This document shows, one piece after another, positions 34,052 through 45,609 of a DNA stretch of 64,000 nt (the first letter of the stretch is position 1; every line of letters starts with the position of its first letter). Both the position numbers and the translations under genes were made by a program. Origin of the DNA: Dactylis glomerata (Eukaryota > Streptophyta > Magnoliopsida > Poales > Poaceae); contig QXEO01002115.1 in the NCBI GenBank assembly GCA_007115705.1, positions 945,227 through 1,009,226 on the forward strand. The letters are read 5' to 3'. Under the pieces are notes generated by a model. It had not been told where the DNA came from. It saw only the letters and a list, made by a program, of their open reading frames with translations, and made no database searches.

Positions 34052-34960
34052 ATGGAGAATTCTCCATTTGGTTTCCTATTTGGGAACACTTCTACCACTG
34101 CTGCACATGTGGATGAATCACCACCACCACCACCTGCTCAATTAGATCCTTTTAAAATACCTATGAAAATTGTTGAGCGTGTTATGGATAACTGCTATTC
34201 TAGAGATGGAACTGTCCATCCGGGTGATCACTTACTTTTTATACATGAATTATGCGAGTTGTTCAAGTGTGCAGGTATTTCACTGAGCCAGGTCAAGAGG
34301 AAGCTATTCTCTTTACCATTGAAAGGCATAGCTGAGGAGTGGTATCGGCTGCTTAAAGATGGTCCATCTATTGCATGGGAGGAAATTGTGCCTCTCTTTT
34401 ATTCCAAGTTTTATCCTCCAAGTGAGATTCATAAAGATCGTAATCGGATATATAACTTTTGGCCTCATGATGGAGAAAGTATTGCCCAAGCGTGGGGGAG
34501 ATTGAAGTTACTAATGCTCAAATGCCCCATTCATGAGCTCCCCAATAATATTGTTATTGATAATTTTTATGCGCGGCTTGCTCTTCCTGATAAGGATTAC
34601 TTGGATGCTTCCTGTTTTGGATCATTTACTCATATGAAGGAAGATGCTAAGTGGAATCTCCTTGACCGTATCCAAGAAAATGCTGAAGGATGGGAAAACA
34701 ACAAAGGTAGGAAGTCAGGTATAAATTATAATTATGAATGCATTAAAACTTTTATGGGAACCGATGACTTTCATAGTGTTAGCATTGCTTATGGTCTTGA
34801 TTCTCAAATACTTCTAATTGTCTTAAGGCTTTTGCCTCTTATCTTGATGTTCCAAAGAAAGATTGGAACAAATAACATGCGCCTTATAAAGATTCTATTA
34901 GTCATATTCCTGCTGCAGCTACTGAAGTTTGTACTGTTGATAGCATTGTGCCCGAACCTT
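34052..34960 (+). pseudogene. Gag of E3, N-terminal part up to the solo LTR
   Basis: It starts at ATG 34052. The gag domain (HELCELFKCAGISLSQVKRK, FSLPLKGIAEEWYRLL, FYSKFYPPSEIHKDRNRIYN, ESIAQAWGRLKLLML, NFYARLALP) is open to about 34750. Between there and 34960 the coding frame shifts (one indel near 34740-34810) and meets a TAA at about 34878. The solo LTR then begins at 34961, after ACCTT. The frame resumes after the second ACCTT at 36710-36714. Confidence 0.88.
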
Positions 34961-36709
34961 TGATACGTCTCCAGCGTATCTATAATTTTTGATGCTCCAT
35001 GCTTGTTTTTACACCATTTGTCTATTGTTTCGTTACACTTCGTGGCACTTTTATGCATTTTCTGGAACTAACCTATTAACGAGTTGCCACAGTGCCAGTT
35101 CCCTATTTTCTGCTGTTTTTGTGTTTCGGAAGTGATACACAGGAAATATTCTCGGAATTGGACGAAACAAGTTCCTAAAGTCTTATTTTACCCGAAAGCT
35201 TCCAGAGATCCGAAGGAGAGTAGGAGGTGGGCCACCAGGGGCCCACACGCCAGGGCGGCGCGGCCACGGGCCTGGCCACGCGAGCCTGGCGTGAGGCTGC
35301 CTGGTCCCTCTTCTGACATCGCCCCTTCGCCTATAAAGACCCCCCGACGGAAAAAACCTAAGTACCCGATCAATTTTCCAGAACACATCGCGATCCGCCA
35401 CCGCCGTCGACTCGAAGATCGGGAGGGTCTAGAAGCTCTTCCCGGCACCCTACCAGAGAGGGAAATCGCCACCGGAGGTCTTCTTCATCGCCATGCTTGC
35501 CTCCGGAGCGATGAGTGAGTAGTCTACCTTGGACTATGGGTCCATAGCAGTAGCTAGATGGTTGTCTCCTCCACCATGTGCTTCATGTTTAGATCTCATG
35601 AGCTGCCCTACATGATTGAGATCACCGTTATGTAATTCTACATGTTTGGTTTGTTGGGATCCGATGAATATTGGTGTTTATGATTAAGTTGCTGTACTGA
35701 ATATTATATCTTTTGTTATCTCTATGTTGTTTATGATCTTGCATGCTCTCCATTGTTAGTAGCTATCTTGGCCGAGTAGTTGCTAGTGACTCCAAGAGGG
35801 GGTATTTATGCTCGATAGTGGGTTCATGCCTCTATTTAACCTGGGGGAGTGACAGAAACCTCTAAGGTTGTAGATGTGCTGTTGCTACTAGGGAGAAAAC
35901 AACATTCATATGCTCAAGGGCATATGCTTTGTTTACATTACACACTTTGCTTAATGCAATTATCTGTTGTTCGCAACTTAATACTTGTGGAGTTCTCAGA
36001 TTGATTCGCCACAAGTGGATTATTAGTCATAGATGCAGTTGGATGGCGGTCTATGTATTTTGTTGTAATGCCCAGAGTAAATCTCATAGTGATCTTCTTG
36101 ACATATCACGTTTATCTTTATTCTATCAATTGCCCAACTGTAATTTGTTTACCCAGCATGTGTTATTTATCTTATGGAGAGACACCACTAGTGAACTGTG
36201 GATCCCGGTCCTATTTCCATCATATTGCTATTACCTGTTTACTTTACTCGCACTGTTTACTTTATTCGCATACTCTACTGTTTTCCACTCGATATGCTCA
36301 TAACCTTTGTTTCAATCAAACCGGTGAGATTGACAACCTCATCGCAAGTTGGGAACGAAGTACTTGGTTGTGTTGTGTGCAGGTTCCGCGTTGCAGCTAG
36401 CAAGCAAAGCTTGGACGAGGCACCATATATAAATTGTCCTGAGCTGTCGCAAGCTAGCAAGCATCACCTTCAGTCGTTTGTCTCTCCTCTCCAAGAACGA
36501 TAAACCTTGGTTTCTTAACTGAGGGAAAACTAGCTGCTATACTCATCATACCTTCCTCTTGGGGTTCCCAACGGGCTGGTTATTCACCACGCACAAGGAC
36601 CGTCTGCTCCCACGTCAACTACACGCCAGCAGCCTCTTTTCTGGCGCCGTTGCCGGGGAACGCAGAATAATAATCTCCCTCGTCAACAGGGCGCCATCAA
36701 ACGCTAGCA
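34961..36709 (+). mobile_element. Solo LTR of the E1 family inserted in E3
   Basis: A single LTR of 1749 bp starts TGATACGTCTCCAGCG and ends CGCTAGCA, flanked by ACCTT (34956-34960 and 36710-36714). It matches the E1 LTR along its length but is 124 bp longer. Extra sequence near 36385-36470 includes AGCTAGCAAGCAAAGC and a diverged second copy, and the tail carries a primer-site copy (TGGCGCCGTTGCCGGGGA, about 36642-36659). No internal region remains, so it is the product of LTR-LTR recombination. A TATA-like CTATAAAGACCCCCC lies at 35331-35345. Confidence 0.93.
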
Positions 36710-36714
36710 ACCTT

Positions 36715-39700
36715 ATTTTGAGAAGACACCTTTCCCTGCTAAGGTAAAAGAGTATTCTACTTTGGTAAGTGTATCTAATAAAAGTACTAAGAAAGCTGTA
36801 GAGCCAGATGAGCAAATTACTATTAAGTTTCATGTAGCTATATTGAAGGACCTTGATACTAAAGATGTAGGGGATGAATATATTCTCTTTTGTGAAGATG
36901 CTTCTAACATTATCTCACATCCTAAAAGGCGCAGAAAAACAAGTGTTCCTGTTATTTCTATCAGGATTGGCGATCATTTCTATTATGGTTTATGCGACAT
37001 TGGTGCTAGTGCAAGTGCCATTCCTTTAGAGCTTTACAAAGAAATTATGAATGAGATTGGCGCTTGTGAACTTGAAGATATTGATGTTGTTGTTCAGCTT
37101 GCTATCAGAGAGACTGTTTGGCCTCTAGGTATTGTTCGAGATGTGGAAGTTCTTTGCGGTAAGACCAAATATCCCACTGATTTCCTAGTACTTGGTAAGG
37201 AGGCTAGTAAAACTTGTCCTGTTATTTTTGGTAGACCCTTTTTGAATACTTGTGGTGCTGTGATAGACTGTAAGAAGGAGAAAATTTTCACTAAGTTTAA
37301 TGGAGAGTCTTATGAGTTTAATTTTTCTAAGTTTGCTAAGACTTCTTATGAAAATGACATGCCTGATAAAAAAAATTCGAGTTGAACAGCTTGCTTCTAT
37401 TGCTCTTGCTCCTAACAATGCTTTGCAGCAATTCATGGAGGACCATGAAAGTGATGTTTACAGGAAGGAAAGAGAAGAGATTGACGATATTTTCCTTCGT
37501 CAACAACCATTGATCAAGCATAATTTACCTGTGGAGGATCTTGGTACCACTTTGCCACCTAAGGAAGATCCTGTTTTTGAATTAAAACCTTTACCTGATG
37601 ATCTTAAATATGCTTATATAGATGATAAGGAAATATATCCTGTTATTATTAGTTCCAAGCTTTCAGGAAAGGAAGAAGAAAGGTTATTGGAGATATTGAG
37701 GAAACATCGAGGAGCTATGGGATATACTCTTGATGATTTAAAAGGGATTTGCCCCACTGTATATCAGCATGCTATTAATATGGAGGACGACGCGAAACCA
37801 GTTGTGGAACATCAGCGCCGCTTAATTCCCAAGATGAAGGATGTGGTAAGAAATGAGGTATTGAAGCTCCTTGATGCTGGTATTATTTATCCAATTGCTG
37901 ATAGTAGATGGGTTAGTCCTGTTCATTATGTTCCTAAGAAAGGAGGTATGACTGTTGTGCCTAATGAGAATAACGAGCTTATTCCTCAAAGGGTAGTAGT
38001 TGGTTATAGGATGTGCATTGACTATATAAAAGTTAACAAGGTTACTAAGAAAGATCATTATCCTTTACCATTTATAGATCAAATGTTAGAGAGGTTATCT
38101 AAGAAGACGCACTTTTGTTTCCTTGATGGTTATTCCGGTTTCCCTCAGATTGCTGTTAGAAAGGAAGATCAAGAGAAAACCACTTTTACTTGTCCTTATG
38201 GAACTTATGCTTATAGACGTATGCCTTTTGGTTTATGCAATGCTCCTGCTACTTTTCAAAGATGCATGTCTGCTATTTTTCATGGTTTTTGTGAAGAAAT
38301 TGTGGAGGTTTTCATAGATGATTTCTCCATCTATGGAACTTCTTTTGATAATTGTTTGCACAATCTTGATAAAGTTTTGCAGAGGTGTGAAGAAACTAAT
38401 CTTGTTCTTAATTGGGAGAAATGCCACTTTATGGTAAATGAAGGAATTGTCCTTGGACATAAAATTTCTGAAAGAAGTATTGAAGTTGACAGAGCAAAAG
38501 TTGAGGCGATTGAGAAGATGCCCTGTCCCAGGGATGTTAAAGGTATTCGTAGTATTCTTGGTCATGCTGGTTTCTATAGGAGGTTTATTAAAGATTTCTC
38601 TAAGATTTCAAAGCCTCTTACTAATCTTCTTCAAAAAGATGTACCATTTGTCTTTGATGATGATTGTAAGGAAGCTTTTGAAACTCTTAAGAAGTCTTTA
38701 ACTACTGCTCCTATTGTCCAACCACCTGATTGGAATTTACCCTTTGAAATTATGTGTGATGCTAGTGATTTTGCTGTTGGTGCTGTTCTTGGATAGCGCG
38801 TAGATAATAAGTTGAATGTTATTCATCATGCTAGTAAGACTCTTGATGCTGCTTAGAAGAATTATGCTACTACTGAGAAAGAGTTGCTTGCTATTGTTTT
38901 TGCGTGTGATAAGTTTAGACCTTACATTGTTGATTCTAAAGTTACTATTCATACTGATCACGCTGCTATTAGATATCTTATGACTAAGAAGGATGCTAAG
39001 CCTAGGCTTATTAGATGGGTGTTGCTTTTACAAGAGTTTGATTTGCATATCGTAGATAGGAAAGGTGCTGAAAATCATGTGACTGACAACTTATCTAGAT
39101 TGGAAAACATTTCTTTTGATCCTATTCCTGTTAATGATAGTTTTCCAAATGAACAGTTGGCTTCAATAAATGTAACTTCGCGAGACCTTCCTTGGTATGC
39201 TGATTATGCTAACTTTATTGTTTCCAAGTATTTGCCTCCAACCTTTACAGCTCAGTAAAGAAGAAAATTCTTTTATGATTTGAGGCATTACTTTTGGGAT
39301 GACCCACATTTATATAAAGAAGGAGTTGATGGTATTATGCGAAGATGTGTATCGGAATATGAGCAACAAGAAATATTGAGGAAATGCCATGGAAGCGCTT
39401 ATGGAGGACATCATGCTGGAGATAGAACCGCACAAAAGGTTCTACAATTAGGTTTTTATTGGCCAACCCGCTTTAAAGATGCTAGAAGGTATGTTTTATC
39501 TTGTGATGAATGTCAAAGAGTTGGTAATATTTCAAGACGTAATGAAATGCCTATGAGTTACACTCTTGTTATTGAACCGTTTGATTGTTGGGGATTTGAC
39601 TTTATGGGTCCTTTTCCTCCTTCAAAAGGCTATACCCACATACTTGTTGCTGTTGATTATGTTACCAAATGGGTAGAAGCCATACCTACAAAGAGTGCCG

Positions 39701-40530
39701 ATGGTGAGACCTCGTTAAAAATGCTTAAGGATGTTATTTTTCCTAGGTTTGGTGTGCCTAGATATCTTATGACTGACGGAGGTTCTCATTTTATTCACGA
39801 TGGTTTTAGAAAAACTCTTGCTAGATATGACGTTAATCATAGAATTGCTTCTGCTTATCATCCCCAAACTAGTGGGTAGGTAGAGCTTTCAAATAGAGAG
39901 ATCAAGTCTATCTTGCAGAAGACTGTTAATAGATCTAGGAAAAACTGGGCTAGCAAGTTAAACGATGCTTTATGGGCTTATAGAACTGCTTATAGGAACC
40001 CCATGGACATGTCTCCTTACAAAATGGTTTACGGAAAAGCATGTCACTTGCCTTTAGAATTAGAACACAAAGCTTTTTGGGCAGTGAAAGAGCTTAATAG
40101 GGATTTTAAACTTGCCGGGAAGAAAAGGTTGTTAAATTTGAGTTCTCTAGATGAGTGGAGAAACGAAGCCTATGAGAATGCCAGACTTTTCAAAGAGAAA
40201 GTCAAGCAATGGCATGATAAGAGAATTCTTAAAAGAGAGTTTCATGTTGGTGAGAAAGTTCTATTGTATAGGTCTCGTCTCAGATTTTTTGCAGGAAAAT
40301 TACTCTCTAAATGGGAAGGACCATATGTTATTGTTGAAGTGTACCGCTCAGGAGCGATAAAGATTGCTTCGTTGAAAGATGACACTACACAAGTGGTGAA
40401 TGGGCAAAGACTCAAACATTATATTGCTGGAGATTCTTATAATGAAGATGTTGATGTAATTGAAACAGTTTCTCCGGAAGAATTCATCCAGGACAATTTG
40501 CAGGAACCTGCAGAGTTCGTTTTCAAATAG
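36715..40530 (+). pseudogene. Protease-RT-RNase H-integrase polyprotein of E3, disabled
   Basis: The protease (CDIGASASAIP, VIFGRPFLNTCGAVI) lies at 36715-37360. An 8-A run at 37368-37375 shifts the frame, and an intact frame would need seven A. Reverse transcriptase spans about 37850-38460 (VPKKGGMTVVPNENNELIPQ, typical of Athila; LDGYSGFPQ; VEVFIDDFSIYG). RNase H spans 38740-39110 (MCDASDFAVGAVLG, TEKELLAIVFA, HTDHAAIRYL, DNLSRL). Integrase spans 39370-40450, with a zinc-binding start (HHAGDR...CDECQ), DFMGPFPPS, TDGGSHF, VELSNREI and a KWEGPYVIVEV module; no chromodomain. Stops lie at 38794, 38854, 39256 and 39877, all explained as Gln codons changed by C to T. The original stop is at 40528-40530. 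Confidence 0.93.
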
Positions 40531-40869
40531 GTAATAGTTCTAGTCAGAAAAGGTTTGCGAAAAACTTTTCCATTGATATTTTTATTGTTTTTATTAAATA
40601 TGAAAAATCGCGAGACAAAAATAGGCAGGAGATGGAGTCCAGTGGTTCCTCACCACCAGGGGGCGTGGGCCTACCCCAGGCCACGCCACCCTATGGTGAG
40701 TCCACCCCGGAGCTCGTTTCCGTCTCAGTTTCCTCCTGTGATTTCGTCTCGATGTATAATTTTCACCTATATAACCCCCCGGAGTCCCCGAGGTCTGTAT
40801 ATCATTTTCTCGTCGTGTTTTGTTTCAAGTTGTTTCTGTCAGGAGTTGATCTTAAGTTTTGAGAGCACC
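40531..40869 (+). promoter_or_regulatory. Internal promoter-like leader before the E3 accessory ORF
   Basis: It contains the GC-rich inverted repeat seen in the LTRs (40649-40700) and, 70 bp later, TATATAACCCCCCGGA at 40768-40783. The latter resembles CTATAAAGACCCCCCGAC in the solo LTR (35331) in both sequence and distance from its GC repeat. An intron end (TTTCTGTCAG, about 40834-40843) is possible. I infer an internal start site for a shorter RNA; no transcript evidence is available. Confidence 0.5.
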
Positions 40870-41217
40870 ATGGCTTCTTCAAGCGACGACAAGGGAAAGA
40901 TGCCTAGGGAAGAAGACCCCAAGCTGAAGGAGGAACAGGAGGCTGGAAAATCAAGGGCGAGAAACTCTACTTTTGTAGGGTCAATGAACGCCGGACGTGC
41001 CTTTTCTCATGATATGCGGGGACCAACGTTTCCAGTCTTGGATTTAAATTTCATGCCTATAATAAAAGAGGGTATGCTGGTCACTTACGAGCTTTGTGCC
41101 CAATACCGAATTCTAGAGAGGGAGATACAGATACTTCAAGAAGAGAATCTCAGGCTTCGCAGGATGATTGAACATTTCATTAACCCAATGGTGGTCCCAC
41201 CACCACAGAAGGAGTAA
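40870..41217 (+). CDS. Accessory ORF of E3 (115 aa, coiled coil)
   Basis: The ATG at 40870 sits in a good plant context (GCACCATGGC) and the ORF ends at 41215-41217. The start is Ser/Lys/Glu-rich (SSSDDKGKMPREEDPKL) and the C-terminal half is a leucine-rich coiled coil (RILEREIQILQEENLRLRRM). It is in the same place as the longer E2 ORF and is followed 36 bp later by a polypurine-like AAGCTTGGGGGAGTG. It is not clearly homologous to the E2 protein. It is intact in an otherwise broken element. Function unknown. Confidence 0.6.
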   Translation: MASSSDDKGKMPREEDPKLKEEQEAGKSRARNSTFVGSMNAGRAFSHDMRGPTFPVLDLNFMPIIKEGMLVTYELCAQYRILEREIQILQEENLRLRRMIEHFINPMVVPPPQKE

Positions 41218-42902
41218 TTCGTCATCGGTATTGGCATCCCCTTGGCTTGTTCCAAGCTTGGGGGAGTGCCACGGTATCACATCATCACCTTTTACTCATT
41301 TACTTTTCAAGTATAGTCATATCATGAATAGAGAAGTTATCTTATAGAATAGTTTGCAGTGTGGAAGTATCCTCCTTAGTTGGTTATCTATGTATCCCTT
41401 GGTGTGAGTTGCGGTAATGAAATATTAATGAGAAGTTTTATCGTTTACTTTCCGCACACTTTATTTTAGTTTGCAATGTTTCTTATATGATTAGTATTGT
41501 TGATTAGTATTGGTATCACTTTGGGAGCATGAGTAAATTTAGTTGGTTTTGGCAAACTTAGCTTGGTCAGTAGCAACATTACCTTGAGGTTTTAGTAGAA
41601 AAGAAGAAAGAAGTGCTTGTAGTTACATCACTTCAGTTTTCCTTCATGTTTGGCTTATAAGCATTATTATTCTCAAAGTTAAAATCGTTGTACCTTCAAG
41701 AAAGTTTGCATGATTGTTCTTATTATATGTATGTTTGTTTGTTTCATGCAACTCTTATGCTTGCTACCCAGCCTTGCTAGCCAAAGACCTATACTGAGAG
41801 GAAATACTTCTCGTGCATCCAACTCCTAAAAACCAAGTTACTTCCAAAGAGTCCACTATAAATTCATATGCATGGTATTTCAAGCCATTCCAAGTAAATT
41901 TTCATGTGCTACCTTTCAAAACCCTTCAAATACTTCTCATTTTGTGCCACTGTTTTTAGCTCATGATGACATAGTGGATGGGTTTGTTATCTTCCATACT
42001 AAATTAAGTACCCCTCGACTAGGCAGCTTCATCTGCTCGTCATTAATTTTGCAAGGGAGCTGGTCAGACCATTGTAATCTCAAAAAGAAAAGAAAAAGGA
42101 ACTCTTCCACGGTATGTGAAAGTTGGTCGGCACCCGATGGAATCGGTTAGCCATGGTTTGAGAAAGGAAAGGTGGGGAGGAGTGCCAAGCTATAAAAGAG
42201 CACCAATGTGCCAATTAATCAAACATCTCGGAACCGCTCTCACTTGTTTAGTATGGAAGATATCAAGAACTCTGTTGCTAGTCGTTGACAAAAGCAACCA
42301 CCTCTCAAAACAATTTTTACCTCTGTTTTACAAATGAAAAGCTCTAGCACATGTTTAATCCCTGCTTCCCTCTGCGAAGGGCATGTCTTTTACTTTCATG
42401 TTGAGTCAACCTATTCCCTTCTATCTCAAGCAAGCATTTGAGTTGTTATGTTTCACTCATCTATATGTTGATCCATTTAATCATGTTTACTAACTTCTTT
42501 TGGTAGTACAATGCTTTTGTCTAAAGGAATATATCTTTGAAAGCTTTCTATGAATGCAAAAGTTTGTTTCGTTGAGCATATGGTTTTTGCTATATTAGCT
42601 CTGTTTTAAAAAGGCTCTATTCAAAAGCTAGTATAGTTTGTTCATTGTTCTCTGACCAAGAACTAAGGTTTGCCATCACCAATTATAGTTTACCTTGTGC
42701 ATCTTTATTTGTGATTCCCTTTTACTTATTGCAAGTCTATATCTTATAAAGGGAAGTTGCTATCTATTATAAATTGTGCCTTGGTAAATGTGATGCTTCT
42801 TGTCCATATTTTGATTATCGACACTTCACTCCATAAACCTGTGGTCATGTTTACCGAGTTTAGTTTTTGCTTGGGGACAAGCGAGGTCTAAGCTTGGGGG
42901 GT
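41218..42902 (+). other. 3' non-coding region of E3
   Basis: It begins with an internal polypurine-like motif (41254-41268) and ends with the terminal polypurine tract before the LTR. It shares long blocks with the 3' region of E2, for example GAGTCCACTATAAATTC near 41848 and 29820, so the elements are relatives despite different LTRs. I see no gene. Confidence 0.7.
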
Positions 42903-44062
42903 TGATACGTCCATTTTGCATCACTATTTTGTATCATAATTTACTGTTATTCATTGATATATTTCACATTTAGAGATGATACTTATGTTATTTCCTCTGT
43001 TTTTACATGTTTGATGATCATTGGAGGATTTACTGCCGGAGTCACGATTCTGCTGGAAAAAGGACCATCAAGACACCATATTTTGAAGATCAGGAAAATT
43101 CCAGAAAAATACCAGAAAATTATATTTTATCAGAAGACTGAAGAAGCCAGAAGGAGGAAGCGAGTGGGGCCATAGGGCGGCCTCACCACCAGGGGACGCA
43201 GCCCAGCCCCTGGCCGCGCCCACCTGTGGTGAGAGCCCCCTGGCCCACTTTTGCCATCGCCCCTTCACATATTTCATCGTCCCCGAAAACCTAAGTCAAG
43301 GGGGGGCTCAGAGATAGACACCGCCGCCTCTGCGGGGCGGAAAACACCAGAGAGAGAAAAGCTCTCCGGCAGGCAGAAATCTGCCAGGGAAATTCCTTCC
43401 CGGAGAGGGGAGATCGTCGCCATCGTCATCACCATCGCATCGGACTTCATCGGGATCATCATCATCATCATCATCTCCATCACCAGCACCTTCATCTCCA
43501 CCATCACCACACCATCCCGCTGTAACATCTTGAGTTGAATCTTGTTAAATTCTTAGGGGAAACTTTCCCGGTGTTGATTACTTTTGTGGTTGATGCTATT
43601 GAGTAGAACCGTTGAATTAAGGTTTATGTTCAGATTGTTATTTACCATTATTTCACCTCTGATCATGATCCATATGATGTCTTGTGAGTAGTTCGTTTAG
43701 TTCTTGAGGACATGGGAGAAGTCAAGTCGTTAGTAGTAAAGATTATTTAGCGGTATGAAGCGAAAGCACTTGACAGAAACTCCCGTGTGTCCTCGAGAAT
43801 GTTTGGTCATCATAAGTTACACAACCGGCTTGTCCTTTGCTCTAGAAAGGATTGGGCCACTTGCAGCAATTATTGTTATTGTCCTTTATTTACTTGTACT
43901 TTATTTACTTGCATTACCAAATACCCCTGAAAACCCGTTTGCTAGTATTTACAGTGAATCCTTGATCAAAACCACTTGTCAACACCTTCTGCTCCTCGTT
44001 GGGTTCGACACTCTTATTTATCGAAAGTACTGCGATACACCCCCTATACTTGTGGGTCATCA
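42903..44062 (+). repeat. 3' LTR of E3 (1160 bp)
   Basis: It starts TGATACGTCCATTTTGC after the polypurine tract AAGCTTGGGGGG (about 42890-42901) and ends GGGTCATCA. The GC-rich inverted repeat is at 43182-43233. The three-base length difference from the 5' copy lies in the ATC microsatellite. Confidence 0.93.
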
Positions 44063-45572
44063 AGGTGTAATTGCAAACTTTGTATTGTTGTTTCCCTGGT
44101 TCCTCCTAATAGTTTTACTGCTTATAGATAGTCTGAAAGCCATGACTGTGGCTCCTGAGATCCATCGTACTTTTGTTGGTCATGGGGTAATTTGAAACCT
44201 TTGGGTACTAGCGTGATGCGAACCCTACGGGTAAAGCATGGCGCCCCCATTCCTTTTCATCGTCTTTGTAGTCATATATTCTGTTGGGAGTTCTGGATCG
44301 TCGGGTTCCTTTGTTCTTTTGACTGTTGTATCATCCTGGTGATGGCGTCCTAGATTGTCAACTTCCACTTCTATGCCAAAGACTGTTGTGACGGCGTGGT
44401 GATCTTGGTTTATGGGTTCCTTTGTTGCGATATGCCTCCTCCTCTTTTGCTGATAATTTGTTGCCTACCATCTTCAATCCATTTAGTGCTGCGTGGTGCA
44501 TATGTTCCCTCGGGTCTCCTGGATTTGGTCGTGTTGTATGCAGGTATGCTTGAGCTGCCACCAATACTGCTTCAGGAGACTTTGGTATAATATTTCCTTG
44601 CTCGTCGACCAATAGGAAGGACGAGTCAAGGTTTTTCGAGATACTTTGCCTTTCCGAGTACTCGAGATTCTCATATCTTGAACCATGTCGATGATGCCTT
44701 CTGTTTGTGTATGACGCGTCACTACGTGCTCTGCGAGCAGCGTCACTTGCTGCAATGGCTGAGTCCTTCCTTTTCTATATTTCAATCCTCTCCTTTGCTA
44801 GTTGCTTCACCTGTTGCCTTAGGGCGTAATGGTATCCCAAAAGCATGTTTTGGCTGGAATTTGTTGGTATTGGCGTGCCGTACTCCACAGTTGTCTTGAT
44901 TGTTCTCCACTCATCGGCTGATAGTCGAACTTTCTCCCTTGTTGCGAGGGAGTCAGCGGTTTCTCCTTCTGCTAAGTGATTTGCCCCTCTGTTTATGTTT
45001 GCTGGATTAAGCACTGGGTTGTTGTTGTCATCGAGTTCTTCTGAATTATCTCCTGTGATGGCGAGTATCTGGTGTCGATTGTCGGGTTTGCTGTTGTGAC
45101 TTGAGAAGATCGAATTGTCATCTTCAAAAAGTTCTAGTCCCGTCTTCCAAGTGTCTGTTGATTGGTCTGAGGTGTCATCGTGGCAGATCATGAGATCTTC
45201 GAGTTGCACTTCTAAGTCAAAATTCTCTATGGTTTCGTCGCCTCCTGCGATTTTTCCATCTTCTGCTTCTGTCAAGCTGACCGACGAGTTTACCTCGCTG
45301 GAAGAGCCTTCTGATGATTCCGACATTGCTACTATCTCGGGTTCACTTGCCGATGGACCCGTTTTCATCGGATCTGAAAGGCGAATCAAACCTAGTGATC
45401 CGATGCGAAAGTTTAAACTTCCGATCGTTAACTCCATATCTTGATCCATGCTCTCGAACACTTGCGAGAAACTTGACTGGTGAGGTTGAAAATCAACGGT
45501 TCCGAAGGGTATTTGAATTTTGTCGACTTGCGGATTGCTGTTGGCTAAAAGCAAAAAACCCATCAAATTCAT
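44063..45572 (-). pseudogene. Outer element gag, N-terminal part
   Basis: The first ATG after the primer site is at 45572. About 260 residues rich in Ser, Glu and Asp follow, then the start of the gag domain near the E3 border (LPHDQQKYDGSQEPQSWL). The frame has a TAG at 44775-44777 and a TGA at 44358-44360, and a further stop with a frame change nearer 44124. Most stops can be explained by C-to-T changes in Gln or Arg codons. E3 cuts the gag domain at the AGGTG duplication. Confidence 0.8.
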
Positions 45573-45609
45573 GATTCCAACGCCCAGAGTCCCCACGGTC
45601 GGCGCCAAT

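Larger units (their letters stand above)
32774..44062 (+). mobile_element. Element E3: full-length Athila-type gypsy retrotransposon with pol, inactivated
   Basis: E3 has LTRs of 1157 bp (32774-33930) and 1160 bp (42903-44062) and the target duplication AGGTG at 32769-32773 and 44063-44067. It contains gag, protease, reverse transcriptase, RNase H and integrase, and a downstream accessory ORF. A solo LTR of the E1 family is inserted in gag-protease. I count about 33 LTR differences by eye (about 2.9%), giving roughly 1.1 million years at 1.3e-8. The coding region has at least two frameshifts and five nonsense codons. It represents the autonomous type whose enzymes could move E1- and E2-like elements, but this copy is dead. 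Confidence 0.94.

Noticed and set aside
36642..36659. A perfect tRNA-Asp primer site, suggesting a full element starting near 34961
   Set aside because: The ACCTT target duplication places the LTR end at 36709, beyond this motif, and the E3 gag-protease frame resumes directly after it. It is a primer-site copy inside a solo LTR.
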